Source of the DNA: Cryphonectria parasitica EP155
Lineage: Eukaryota > Ascomycota > Sordariomycetes > Diaporthales > Cryphonectriaceae
Direction of reading: 5' to 3'
Assembly: GCF_011745365.1 (NCBI RefSeq)
Contig: NW_024468914.1
Location: 3,064,228-3,128,227, forward strand
DNA: 64,000 bases
The notes beneath the pieces are model-generated. The model did not search any database, was not told where the DNA came from, and worked only from the letters and a program-made list of their open reading frames with translations. Position numbers and translations under genes: made by a program. Each line of letters opens with the position of its first letter. Position 1 is the stretch's first letter. Below, piece after piece: positions 34,896-47,116 of this stretch.

Positions 34896-35633
34896 GGCGA
34901 TAATAGGAACAAATTATGTATGTGGGAAAGACGCGGCACCGAGGAATGATAATGGTTTTAAGAATACTTCGATCGTCGTCACTGTCAGTAGACTCGGCAA
35001 CGAAAAAATGGTTGTGAGAGGGTCTTTTAGTCGCGAATGTCGAAAGTCAATAAAAAAAAGCCTGTTGCTAGGGAAACGATCGAAAGATGGGACTGATCCG
35101 TGCACTCTTTCGTATGTATTGTTAGTACATTGACCGTTCGCAACGGGATGCGGTGCAGTACCAGGACCCTATTGGTCACGTCCGTTGGTACTGTGTAAGG
35201 CCAGCGTCCAGCGTGTCGCAAGGATCAGCGGCAATTCATCTCCTCCAGACCGCCGCAATATGGACCTCACAAGGGTGGTGAAACCGGACCATGGCTCCGA
35301 ATCAACAGCAGTTCGCTATGCAGCTATAACTCGGTGAACTTGAGTGGGCGTGGGTTAAGTCATGCCCTACGGCGAAACTCGCGTCCTACGGATTCATCAT
35401 GTCTCACAACATGGCCTCTGTTTGGGGCTGATTGCTATGTGAGATCCGAAACGGATCATCGTCGAGACGAAGACATTCTTCCTTCTTTCACTTCTGTTCT
35501 TTGATTCTTCCCTCTGAGGCTTCTTGTTATGCGCCAGTGGTATCAGGTTAGGTCATCACGCCATACCCAAACAGCATTGTAGAGACACGCGGCGGCTTAC
35601 ATACCAATCTTGCGCGCCTCGAAGTCTTTTAAA

Positions 35634-35654
35634 TTTTTTTTTTTTTTTTTTTTT
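35634..35654 (+). repeat. poly(T) run, 21 bases
   Basis: An uninterrupted T21 tract in the gene-free region, flanked by T/C-rich sequence. It is not adjacent to a recognisable retroelement end. Confidence 0.9.
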
Positions 35655-37265
35655 CTTTCTCCTTCGTTGCCCTAAATTTCTTTTTCCTTCCTTCTGGACG
35701 GGAGGGAGCTGTGGTGCATTACTAACTGACTGCTACTCAATAGTACTTGTGGACTAGCAGCACTTCAACAAAAGTTGGGACCTTCCATCCCTGAAAGGCC
35801 TCGAGATTAGTTTTTGCCTCCTCCTACCGGTTGATAGCTTTTGTCCTTTTCCCTGGATCCGCTTCTCCTTGTATATCCAATCAATTGATGCGACACGGGA
35901 GGCCGTTGCAGAGAATTAGAAGAGAGGTGTTTACGGCGACTTTAGAGCCGTCTGTGCCTTGGCGTCAGCCCAGCTCAACCCAAAAAAGGGGAGGGACGGG
36001 AGCGCCGGGAATTAGCATGTAGAACACAGTGCTAATGATATACCATAGTAGAGTGCCCACCCCCCTGGCAAAAGAAGCTGAGCAGACCACGCCAACGACG
36101 GTGGCAGGGGAGAGGGGCGCCGCGCGGCAGGTTGGTCAAGGGTATGGCTAGGCTGGAATGGATGGCAAATGCGGAATGCTGATATGCAGGCCAAAAGGCA
36201 AGCAGGATTTATTTATTGTGGAGCCATTTGTAGCACGAGCCAACGGCAGAGCCGGTCAAAAATAGCATGCGGATCGGGGCCTGGGGGGTGTGGAAGGTTT
36301 TGCGATGGCTACTGCCATGCATGTAGCTGCTTAACGCAAGCCTCCGCTGCAATTTCCAAGTATGCTCGTAAACCTTTGCAGAAACTTGATAAGCTGATAC
36401 CATAAAGTACAATATGTGGCAGACCATTACTGTCCTATCCCCTTTCCTTTCCACCCCCCCTCCCCACCGGAAGATCCCATCAAGATTCACGCCGTTTCGT
36501 ATCGAACGTAGCAACGCTTCTGCACGAGGTCGGTCGTTCTGAATACGATGTTGATCTGTCCATGTGTGTGTGTATGTGTGCGCACGTGCGCATGCGTGTT
36601 TTATCGAGCATTGGAAGATCTCTGTTGCAGACAATCGTCAGCTTGGTCTGCAGTTTGCTGGTCGCACCGCTGTCCCCCTCGTGGGACCATGTATTCCTTG
36701 TACACACTAGAACGTGTTGATTTGCTTCTTCAGTCCTTGCTAGACCTTTTGGTGTCCAACTTCCAATGACGTCGTGCCCAGGAGGGAGATTAAGACGATG
36801 GAGGCCTGTACTGCGCTGCAGCACTGTTCCACTCTGCGCCCTACTGCACAGGAGCGCCGCCGCCCACAGTGCCGAGAGGCAGAGTTGTCTGGCCAAAGAA
36901 GGCTTTTTGTGTCGCCACAGTTTTTACGACTTCTTGTTGCCTGCTTTGTGCGTAGCTCGCTCGGCCATCGGGAAGTGGTGGGGAGGCCTTAGTATTCGTA
37001 GCGACCACGAAAAAGCTCGTCAGGGGGGAACGAGGTGGAGAAATGCATCAGCTCGTGGCTTGATCGATCATCAATCACCCACGGAGCCACTTATTCACCA
37101 GTCCAGGACTGCATCGGGATCTTGCAAAGCGGATAACTGACCTCCCGCCGCCTGTCAACCTGTCGATCGGCCGGCCGATGCTACGGATTGCCATGTCTCT
37201 TTCCCATGGCAGCTCGAGGCTTGATTGAACCAAATGTGGTCATTCGCCGAAATGGCGTGTATGCA

Positions 37266-37316
37266 TGTGTGCATGTGTGTGTGTGTGTTTGTGTGTTTGT
37301 GTGTTTGTGTGTGTGG
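37266..37316 (+). repeat. GT-rich microsatellite
   Basis: Imperfect (GT)n interrupted by TTT triplets over about 50 bases. Possible Z-DNA-forming repeat. Confidence 0.85.
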
Positions 37317-37823
37317 TGTCAGTGGCGGCGGACGGGTGATCCTGTATTTTTTATTTATTTTTATTCCTTTGGTTGAGGCCAACGATGGCGTTGAGTGTTT
37401 TTGTACCATGTAGATAGTTGCGAGCGAGGATTGTCGCAATATGCTACTGCCATAAACCGCCGAACCGAGCGTCTTAGCTCAACACCAGCGCCGCCGCCAA
37501 CAATTCTACCATTTCCACACAACGAGAGAGCAAAACAGCACGGAATGGAAAGAACTGTCCTGAGTCGATCGAGCGAGGGAACAAAGAAGAAAAAGAAAAA
37601 GATGAGATTTTCGCTGGTACGGTACGGGTGCTTCGTAACCTGTCTCCACGCCTGGCCCAATATGGCGGGACGGATCATCAAGCCTTTTCGGCTTCGTCGA
37701 TCTACCAAAATGTCGCCTTACTCGCTACCGCGTGTCTGCCGCGGAATTACGCAACAAGGATACCTCCGAACGCCTGAGGATCATGACCAGAAGCTTTGCC
37801 TGCTTCACCATAGTGCGCGGTAA

Positions 37824-37826
<3 letters not shown>

Positions 37827-37859
<33 letters not shown>
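37827..37859 (+). repeat. (TC)16 microsatellite
   Basis: A pure TC dinucleotide run of about 33 bases, the longest perfect microsatellite in the window. Confidence 0.9.
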
Positions 37860-37862
<3 letters not shown>

Positions 37863-40258
37863 CCAATCTCGATCGCAGCCTCTGCTGACTGATTTGGGTG
37901 TCTGGCTGCCAGGCAACTTCATCTCTCCAAAAATTGTAAAATCTTTTGTCGTGTGCCCCTTTGTCAAGTTGATGAGGTGCAGGATGGCCGAAGCTGTCAC
38001 AGCACACAAAGAGAACGCATTGTGGCTCATTTGATGTGAATGCACCTTGGGTGTAACAGCATCGCAACTGTACTACATAATATGTGCTATATACAGTCGA
38101 AACGTGCTGGTACCGTGCCCTGATGCTGGCATATAGATACCACAGTAGGCAGGGCCTGGCAGGGCCGGTCGCAGGCCAGGCTAGAAGAGGGGGGGGGGGG
38201 CACCGCCACCTTGGAACACACCTATCTCTGCCCGCGGCGTTCGTTGTCTTGTTCCTTGCTCATCTCGGACATACAGGGAGTTGATTGATCGCCTCTGTCC
38301 GCAGCATCCTCAGGGATACTCCCAGCAAGGTCCTGATTCGACTGCCACCATTTCCCTCATACCCCGATGAATGGAAGATTGTTGAAATTTTGAAGAAGAA
38401 GAATATCCTTGTGACAGCGGCAGGATGGGTTTCGACTTGGAATTAAATCCCAACCGTGTCAACACGTCGAATCTTGACTACTCCAAAGCACTGTCAGGAC
38501 ACCAACTGAGAAGCCCAATATCACACAGGACACGGACAGAAAGTTTAATTGCCACCTTTCTAGATTGCAGATGTGCAACGCCGTAACTGAACACCACTCG
38601 GGAAGGGTAAGGGGGCAGGCAGGAGACATCGATTGGCCGTTGCGCAGACGTACTGTAACGCATACTATGTACACACAGTGTACTAATCGCGCGTGTTGAC
38701 CCGGCCAACCCCTGGCACCTGCAGCCTCCTTTTCCCCTGGCCCCTTTCTTTCCTTCGAGTGTCCTTGTTGCCCCCCTCCCACACCCCTCCGCCCAAGGCC
38801 CCCCAATCCCCAATCAACTGTTCCCATTTCTGATTGAATCTCACACACCCACCATAGGGCCTCCTTGCCTCCCAGCGACCCATGCAAGCACTGGCAGACT
38901 TGGTGCGCTGCCACACTAACGCCTACCTTGCCGGGTCTCAGTGGTACGGATGGGACCTGTTGGGCTGCTGCATGAGCGACAAATCTAAACCGGCCATCCA
39001 ACTTTCTTGATTTCCTGCTTTTTAGACCTTCTCGAGACTAACCTCCCCTTTTTTCTCCCACCCCCTTCTATCTATTCCTACTCTTCACCCACACGTTCGC
39101 TCCCTCTCCTCTTCCTTTCTAGACCTCGACACCATTGCCGTGTTCTCAGGTACCTTGTTTTCCTCCATTTCCCTGTCGGAAGTGCTAGAAGGCGCACCGA
39201 CTTGCCGTTCGCTGCCATCAATTATCGCGAGGGGGGATCTTGGTGTCGACAGCAGGTCTTGGGTCCGGCCCATTTCATTCCCACCAGGTCAGCAACTACC
39301 ATTTCTCATCGGGAGCCCCAGGCTCTCCTGCCGTCCTGGCCCGCGAAGACTAATCAACAGACCACGAACAGGACAGACCCGACTTCTCGATTGAAAGGAC
39401 GCGCCGTATCGAGAGACGACTTAGTCTGCGGGAGAAGGGACAGAAGAAAGGATACGAGCCTGGAGAGACCAGAAAAACCAAACAATTCCTCCCCAATAAC
39501 ATCGTCTGATCAACTCCTCCTTTCATCATTGAGAGGGATCAGGACGACGAAAAGCAGAAGCAGACACTCGAGGAAAGTGGCTGTCGCCATCCGGCAGTTC
39601 TTTTCTTAGGTTGTTCCTGTCTACACTCGTCGTTTCAATTTGGGGGTTGACGGGCACCACTGCCTCACTTCTTTTTTATTATTTCTCCTACACTACACGC
39701 CTTGCCGCGCAGGTCCAATCCTGCTCTCGCTTGGTGCCTTCGGTTTCATAATTTGGGATTGCACCCGCTCACTCCTTTTCCTCCCCTACCGACTTATCCA
39801 CTGCAGTTGGGTTTCGACCGCCTTGCATAGCGAAAACAACACCTTTTTGTCGGCGCGTCTTTGTTTGACGGAACTTTTACCCATTTTCGTTCTTTCTTAA
39901 TCCCACGCCATTCAACAACCGAGTCTTTTTCTCACTTGGATCAATTGGCTGATTGATTGAATTTTCTCGCTGCTACTGGATCTGATTTTCGAAACACCAC
40001 ATGAGTCTTCTGATTGGTAAGTCTTCTCAGTTCTAGTTTCCTCGCCCCAGCAACTCCAACCCCAACCTGGACCTTCTGCATCGTCTGGCCCATCAAACCT
40101 GCCTTTTGCCGCTGTCCCTCCCACGCGCGCTTTTCTTGTCCCATCCCAGCTCGCTGCACCGAGCTAGCCTTCCAAACAACAAGCAAAGTTTGCACCACCA
40201 GCAACCCCCCACCACGCACCCGTCCAAAGCTGTCAATGCTACTCCTTCATAGACTCAG

Positions 40259-40338
40259 ATGATCGATCAACTGACTGAATGTTCTGGAGTAGCCTTTTAA
40301 TGCACCATGTCGGGGTATCCGAACCATCAAGAGTATGA
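40259..40338 (+). promoter_or_regulatory. two upstream ORFs in the FKS1 leader
   Basis: Two short frames precede the FKS1 ATG (40307): 40259-40300 (13 codons, ending before it) and 40279-40338 (19 codons, overlapping the FKS1 start in another frame). They matter only if the mRNA leader includes them; splicing of a leader intron at the AG at 40291-40292 would remove both start codons. Confidence 0.4.
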
Positions 40339-43300
40339 TGATGGCTACGGCCATCATCAGCAGGGCAACACTGAGTCCTACTACGACAACGACCAGGGCC
40401 AGTACTACGACCAGAACGGCTACGATGCTCATGGAGGAGCTCACGCAGAGGGTCATGACGGCTATTATGACGAGTCGTAAGTTTCCTCGGTTCCGCCTTG
40501 ATCTCCACCTGTACACGTGCTAATTTGATGTCTCGTTGCCAGGGGCTACTACAATGCTGACGCCAGCAACCCTTACCACCAGGATGGCGGCTACTACGAA
40601 GGCCATGAACAGCAACAAGACGGTTACTATCAAGATGGTTACTACGAGCAGGGCTACGACCAGGGTGGCTATGGCGCTGGCGGCCAGCGTCGTGGAGGCT
40701 CCGAGGATGATTCGGAGACCTTCAGCGACTTCACTATGAGGTCCGACATGGCCCGTGCTGCCGATATGGACTACTACGGTCGGGGCGATGAGCGGTACAG
40801 CGGTTACCAAGACGGTCAGGGTGGCCGTGGCTACCGCCCGCCCTCCTCACAGATCTCATACGGCGGCAACCGCTCGTCAGGCGCTTCCACTCCCAACTAC
40901 GCCATGGACTACGGCAACGTTCTTCCGGCCGGCCAGCGCTCTCGGGAGCCCTACCCTGCCTGGACATCCGACGCCCAGATTCCTCTTTCCAAGGAGGAGA
41001 TTGAGGACATCTTCATTGACCTGGCCAACAAGTTTGGTTTCCAGAGGGACAGTATGCGCAACATGTACGACCACCTTATGACGTTGCTTGACTCCCGAGC
41101 TTCCCGCATGACCCCAAACCAGGCTCTGCTCTCGCTGCACGCCGACTACATCGGCGGAGACAACGCAAACTACCGGAAATGGTACTTCGCTGCCCATCTC
41201 GATCTCGACGATGCTGTTGGGTTTGCCAATATGAAGGGTTCCAAGTCTAAGAAGAAGGCCAGCAAGAAGAAGAAGGGCGCTGAGGAGGAGCAGACTCTTG
41301 AGGATCTCGAGGGGGACAACTCTCTCGAGGCTGCCGAATTCCGCTGGAAGACACGGATGAACCGCATGTCACAACACGACCGCGTGCGACAGCTGGGTCT
41401 CTACCTGCTGTGCTGGGGTGAAGCCAACCAGGTCCGTTTCATGCCCGAGTGCCTCTGCTTCGTTTTCAAGTGCGCCGACGACTACCTGAACTCGCCGGCC
41501 TGCCAGAACTCGGTGGAGCCTGTACCTGAGTACACCTTCCTGAACAACTGCATCACCCCCCTGTACCAGTACTGCAGAGACCAGGGTTACGAAATTCTGA
41601 ACGGTGTCTACGTCCGCCGCGAGCGCGACCATCACAAGATCATCGGCTACGATGATTGCAACCAGCTCTTCTGGTATCCCGAGGGTATCGAGCGCATCGT
41701 CCTGGAGGATAAGTCCAGGCTGGTCGACGTGCCACCGGCCGAGCGGTATCTGAAGCTCAAGGATGTTGCCTGGAAGAAGTGTTTCTTCAAGACGTACAAG
41801 GAGACGCGTTCTTGGTTCCATCTGCTCGTCAACTTCAATCGCATCTGGGTCATTCATCTGACAGTCTGGTGGATGTTCACCACGCACAATACACCGGAGC
41901 TGCTGGTTCCCAACTACGAACAGCAGGTCAATCAGGAGCCCCCCGCTTCCGCCCAGTGGGCCATTGCTGGTTTCGGTGGTGGTATCGCGTCTATGATCCA
42001 GATCTTGGCCACCCTCGCTGAATGGGCTTACGTTCCCAGGAGGTGGGCTGGAGCTCAGCATCTCACCAAGCGTCTCCTGTTCTTGATCGTGGTCTTCATT
42101 ATCAACGTCGGCCCCGGTGTCTACGTCTTCCTGCCACAGGATACCGTAGCGGATTACAATGCCCACCAGAATTCCACGATCTCGCTGGTTCTTGGCATCG
42201 TGCAGTTCTTCGTCGCCATCGCTACCTTCATCTTCTTCGCCATTATGCCTCTCGGTGGGCTGTTTGGCAGCTACCTGGTGAGCAAAAAATCTCGGCGTTA
42301 TGTAGCCAGTCAGACTTTCACTGCAAGCTGGCCCCACCTCAAGGGCAACGACATGGCCATGTCTTATGGTCTCTGGGCTGTTATTTTCGGTGGCAAGTTT
42401 GGCGAGTCTTATGGCTTCCTGACTCTCTCCTTCCGTGACCCGGTACGCTACCTGTACATCATGGACACTTCCAGTTGTCTGGGCGACAAGTATATTGGCA
42501 CCGTTCTCTGCAAACACCAGCCGGCGATCACTCTCGCACTGATGGCCATGACGGACTTGGTGTTCTTCTTCTTGGACACTTACCTGTGGTATGTCCTGCT
42601 GAACGCTGTCGTCTCCATTGCTCGGTCTTTCTATCTCGGTTCTTCCATTTGGACGCCGTGGAGAAATATCTACTCTCGTCTTCCCAAGCGCATCTACTCC
42701 AAGGTGTTGGCAACTACGGACATGGAGATCAAGTACAAGCCCAAGGTTCTCATCTCCCAGATCTGGAATGCTATCGTCATCTCCATGTATCGGGAGCACC
42801 TCCTGGCCATCGACCACGTGCAGAAGCTCCTCTATCACCAAGTGCCAAGTGAGCAGGAGGGAAAGAGGACGCTACGCGCTCCCACTTTCTTCGTGTCCCA
42901 GGAAGATCACTCATTCAAGACGGAGTTCTTCCCCAGCCAGAGCGAGGCGGAGCGCCGAATCTCTTTCTTCGCGCAGTCTCTGTCGACACCCATCCCGGAG
43001 CCGCTGCCTGTCGACAACATGCCGACCTTCACTGTCCTGATCCCTCACTACAGCGAGAAGATCCTGCTGTCTCTCCGAGAGATCATTCGCGAGGACGAGC
43101 CGTACTCCCGTGTCACGCTTCTGGAGTACCTCAAGCAGCTTCACCCTCACGAGTGGGATTGCTTCGTCAAGGACACCAAGATCTTGTCCGATGAGACTGC
43201 GCAGTACAATGGTGATGAGGAGAAGGCCGAGAAGGACACGGCCAAGAGCAAGATCGATGATCTCCCCTTCTACTGCATTGGCTTCAAGTCATCTGCCCCC

Positions 43301-46260
43301 GAATACACACTGCGAACTCGTATCTGGGCTTCTCTGCGTTTCCAGACTCTGTACCGCACTATCTCCGGTTTCATGAACTACAGCCGTGCGATCAAGCTGT
43401 TGTACCGTGTCGAGAACCCCGAGGTGGTGCAGATGTTTGGTGGCAACTCTGACAAGCTGGAACGGGAGCTGGAGCGCATGGCCCGTCGCAAGTTCAAGAT
43501 CTGCGTATCCATGCAGCGTTACGCCAAGTTCAAGAAGGAGGAGATGGAGAATGCTGAGTTCCTCCTGCGTGCCTACCCCGACCTGCAGATTGCCTATCTC
43601 GATGAAGAGCCGCCCGCCAACGAGGGCGAAGAGCCCCGTCTGTACTCGGCACTCATTGATGGCCACTCCGAACTGATGGAGAACGGCATGCGTAAGCCCA
43701 AGTTCCGCATCCAGCTGTCCGGCAACCCCATCTTGGGTGACGGCAAGTCCGACAACCAGAATCACTCCATCATTTTCTACCGCGGCGAATACATCCAGCT
43801 CATCGATGCCAATCAGGACAACTACCTGGAGGAGTGTCTCAAGATCCGCAGTGTCCTTGCCGAGTTCGAGGAGATGAAGACCGACAACGTCTCGCCCTAC
43901 ACTCCTGGTGTTAAGAGCAACACGCCTGCCCCTGTCGCCATTCTCGGTGCCCGTGAATACATTTTCTCAGAGAACATTGGTATTCTTGGTGACGTGGCCG
44001 CTGGAAAGGAGCAGACGTTCGGTACCCTCTTCGCTCGTACGCTGGCCCAAATCGGCGGCAAGCTTCATTACGGTCACCCTGATTTCCTCAATGGTATCTT
44101 CATGACCACCCGAGGTGGTGTCTCCAAGGCGCAAAAGGGTCTGCATCTCAACGAGGATATTTATGCTGGTATGAACGCAGTCCTGCGAGGAGGCCGCATC
44201 AAGCACTGTGAATACTTCCAGTGTGGTAAAGGTCGTGACTTGGGCTTTGGATCCATTCTCAACTTCACCACCAAGATCGGCACCGGTATGGGTGAGCAGA
44301 TGCTCTCAAGAGAGTACTACTACCTCGGCACACAACTCCCGCTCGATCGTTTCCTCTCGTTCTACTACGCCCACGCCGGTTTCCACGTGCAGAACATGTT
44401 CATCATGCTTTCAGTTCACCTGTTCATGATCTGCCTGATCAACCTGGGTTCGCTCAAGCACGAAACAATCCCCTGTGAATACAACAGCAACGTCCCCATT
44501 ACGGACCCGTTGTTCCCAACCGGGTGTGCCAACACGGTTGCCCTCACAAACTGGGTCTGGCGTTGTGTCATCTCCATCATCTTCGTCATCTTCCTCGCCT
44601 TCGTGCCCCTGGTCGTTCAGGAACTCACGGAGCGTGGCGTCTTGCGTGCATCCACCCGTCTGGCCAAGCAGATTTGCTCCCTGTCGCCTATCTTTGAAGT
44701 TTTCGTCTGTCAGATCTACGCGAACTCGGTCTCCAACAACTTGTCATTTGGAGGTGCCAGATATATCGGTACGGGTCGTGGCTTTGCCACTGCTCGCATT
44801 CCCTTCGGCATCCTGTTCTCTCGATTTGCTGGCCCTTCGATCTACTTTGGAGCCCGCATGCTCTTGATGCTGCTCTTCGCCACCTTGACGATCTGGCAGG
44901 CTGCGCTGGTCTACTTCTGGATGTCGCTCTTGGCCTTGTGTATTGCGCCGTTCCTGTACAACCCACATCAGTTCGCCTGGAACGATTTCTTCATCGACTA
45001 CCGCGAGTTCCTACGTTGGCTCTCTCGTGGCAACTCCGTCTCGCACGCCTCGTCCTGGATCTCCTACTGCCGCTTGTCTCGGACCCGACTTACTGGTTAC
45101 AAGCGCAAGCTCGTAGGCGAGCCATCTGGCAAGCTGTCGGCCGATGTACCTCGTGCGCACATTACTAATGTGTTCTTCGCCGAGGTTCTCGGTCCGCTGC
45201 TGCTGGCCGTCGTCACTCTGATTCCGTACCTGTTCATCAACGCACAAACTGGCGTCCACAACACTGGAGGCGTGCTGAAGGACAACGATACTTCGGCTAC
45301 GGCAACTGCATCACTGCTCCGTGTCGCCATTGTGGCTTTTGGACCCATCGGCATCAATGCCGGTGTGTGCGGTATGATGTTCTTTATGGCATGTCTCGCG
45401 GGTCCGCTCCTGAGCATGTGCTGCAAGAAGTTTGGCAGCGTTCTGGCGGCCATCGCGCACGCGCTCGCCGTCATCATGCTATTAGTCTTCTTCGAGGTCA
45501 TGTACTTCCTCGAGGGGTTCAACTTCACCAAGACCATCAGCGGCATGATCGCGGTGGTTGCCATCCAGAGATTCCTTATGAAGCTGATCATCACCTTCGC
45601 CCTTACGAGAGAGATGAAGACTGATCAGGCTAACATTGCCTTCTGGACGGGCAAGTGGTACTCTATGGGCTGGCACACTGTTTCCCAGCCGGCCCGTGAA
45701 TTCCTCTGCAAGATCACCGAGCTGTGCTTCTTTGCTGGTGACTTCATCTTGGGGCACACCCTGCTGTTCATAATGTGTCCAGTCATCCTCATCCCCAAGG
45801 TGGACATGCTACACTCCATTATGCTCTTCTGGCTGCGGCCGAGGTATGTCTCCGCTCTAGACGTCCCCTTTCTCACCTGTCCCACGAAATGTCGAAAGAT
45901 ACTAATATTACCTGTGCGTTCAGTCGGCAAATTCGGCCACCCATCTACTCCCTTAAGCAGTCGAAGCTGAGGAGAAAGAGAGTGTTCCGCTACGCGGTGC
46001 TCTACTTCGCGCTGCTGGTTCTCTTCTTGGCACTGCTCATCGCCCCCTCGATTGTTGGCAAGTACGTGCCAAGCTCGATTGAGAGCATGCTTGAGAGCAC
46101 CGGCTTGGTGCAACCCACAGGGCAGGACAACAACGATACTATCGGTCATACGCAGACCGGTACGGGTGCTGCTGACTACTCTGGGGCCTTGTTGACGGTG
46201 ACAGCATCGGCGTCTGCCACAGCTTCGTCATCGTCCAATGCCAAGCTGAAGCTCTTCTAA
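40307..46260 (+). CDS. FKS1: beta-1,3-glucan synthase catalytic subunit Fks1
   Basis: Exons 40307-40476, 40543-45843 and 45924-46260 give 1935 residues, normal for the family; introns have GTAAGT/TGCCAG and GTATGT/TTCAG ends. Residues 1-150 are G/Y/Q/D-rich and cytosolic. An FKS1 domain 1 region follows, then two clusters of transmembrane helices (from about residues 510 and 1360) around the large cytosolic GT48 catalytic domain, with conserved blocks such as [11 protein letters not shown] and [18 protein letters not shown]. The enzyme polymerises UDP-glucose into cell-wall beta-1,3-glucan at the plasma membrane, with Rho1 as regulator. The echinocandin hot-spot 1 equivalent is FLTLSFRDP at residues 682-690 (42416-42442). 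Hot-spot 2 aligns with [10 protein letters not shown] from residue 1393. The short last exon carries the final membrane span and a Ser/Thr-rich tail. Confidence 0.96.
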
Positions 46261-47116
46261 GATGATGTGGAATGTATCATAAAACATAAAAGTGCAGAAG
46301 AGAGGGGAGTGGGCAAATGGCAAGGGGGGGCCGGGGGAGGCTTCGCACATGGCAAGGTGTTGGCTGCTTTTCTACTTTTGCCCAAAGGTTTGGGCGGTGC
46401 AAATTGTATTGATTTTATTTGGCAAACTACACGGAAGGAGGGCCTCACAAGGCATGGTAAATGGTTCTTTAGAGACACGAGCCTGGGATTCGGCACACAT
46501 TCTAGCTTCTTCCGTGTGGTTGTTCCATTTCTGACCAGACCACCCACGGATAGAGTTAAATAGGCATAATTAATTTCTTCGGTTTCCATATGAGTATGTG
46601 TGTGTAGCCTATCATTGAACTTTGCAAAGCAATGAAGAAATTTTGCTTGAGACGGCCGCTTGAGAGTTGACACGCCATGTTGCTACTCCTCCACATTACG
46701 TAGTCGTGGTGTACTGAAGTAAATGGTGCCACTGTTTGGTGGAAGTTAAGCCTGCGCTGTACTGCAAGTACTTAAGTACTGAGTACTTATGACTTGTTAG
46801 GCGGTCTGGAGGGATGCAGGGACGAAAGATCCCTGCTGCCTAATACAACGCATCCAATGCAAGTGCCCCTGACTTTACTAACCTTAGCGAGCGGATTGCT
46901 CGGTACGTTTTATTTTTCGAAAGGCTCCTTGGTCCCGATCCGTCACTGTGCTTTTCGACCTCCCACCTACAATCGGAACTCCTGTTGACTGGCCCATTCT
47001 CCAGTTTCGCGCAGGGCGTCTGTTTGTCAAGTCACAATCGACCGTCTTTGCAGCAGCTGAGGCGCGATCAATTACCAGACGCGCACTCTGCCCCTTCCAC
47101 TCCTCCTTCTCATGCC
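46261..47116. promoter_or_regulatory. intergenic region between FKS1 and LCB1
   Basis: About 860 bases containing the FKS1 3' UTR and LCB1 promoter. No gene supported. Confidence 0.4.

Larger units (their letters stand above)
34896..40306. other. 5.4 kb gene-free stretch upstream of FKS1
   Basis: No frame here is convincing on composition, length or family resemblance. Simple sequences include a T21 run (35634-35654), a GT-rich microsatellite (37266-37316), a TC repeat (37827-37859) and a G12 tract (38189-38200). The part from about 39000 to 40306 is strongly pyrimidine-rich on the plus strand (CCTCTTCCTTTC-type runs), as expected for the promoter and long leader of a highly expressed gene, here FKS1. 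A possible 5' UTR intron begins at the GGTAAGTC near 40017. A non-coding RNA cannot be excluded from sequence alone. Confidence 0.5.

Noticed and set aside
38459..39001. 180-codon minus-strand frame in the gene-free region
   Set aside because: The frame begins at a non-ATG codon, and its Gly/Lys/Glu runs reflect C/T-rich simple sequence; no domain seen.
39007..39609. 200-codon plus-strand frame upstream of FKS1
   Set aside because: Lies in a pyrimidine-rich promoter/leader; no ATG-supported protein-like start.
41369..42841. 490-codon minus-strand open frame
   Set aside because: Antisense shadow of FKS1, with no family resemblance.
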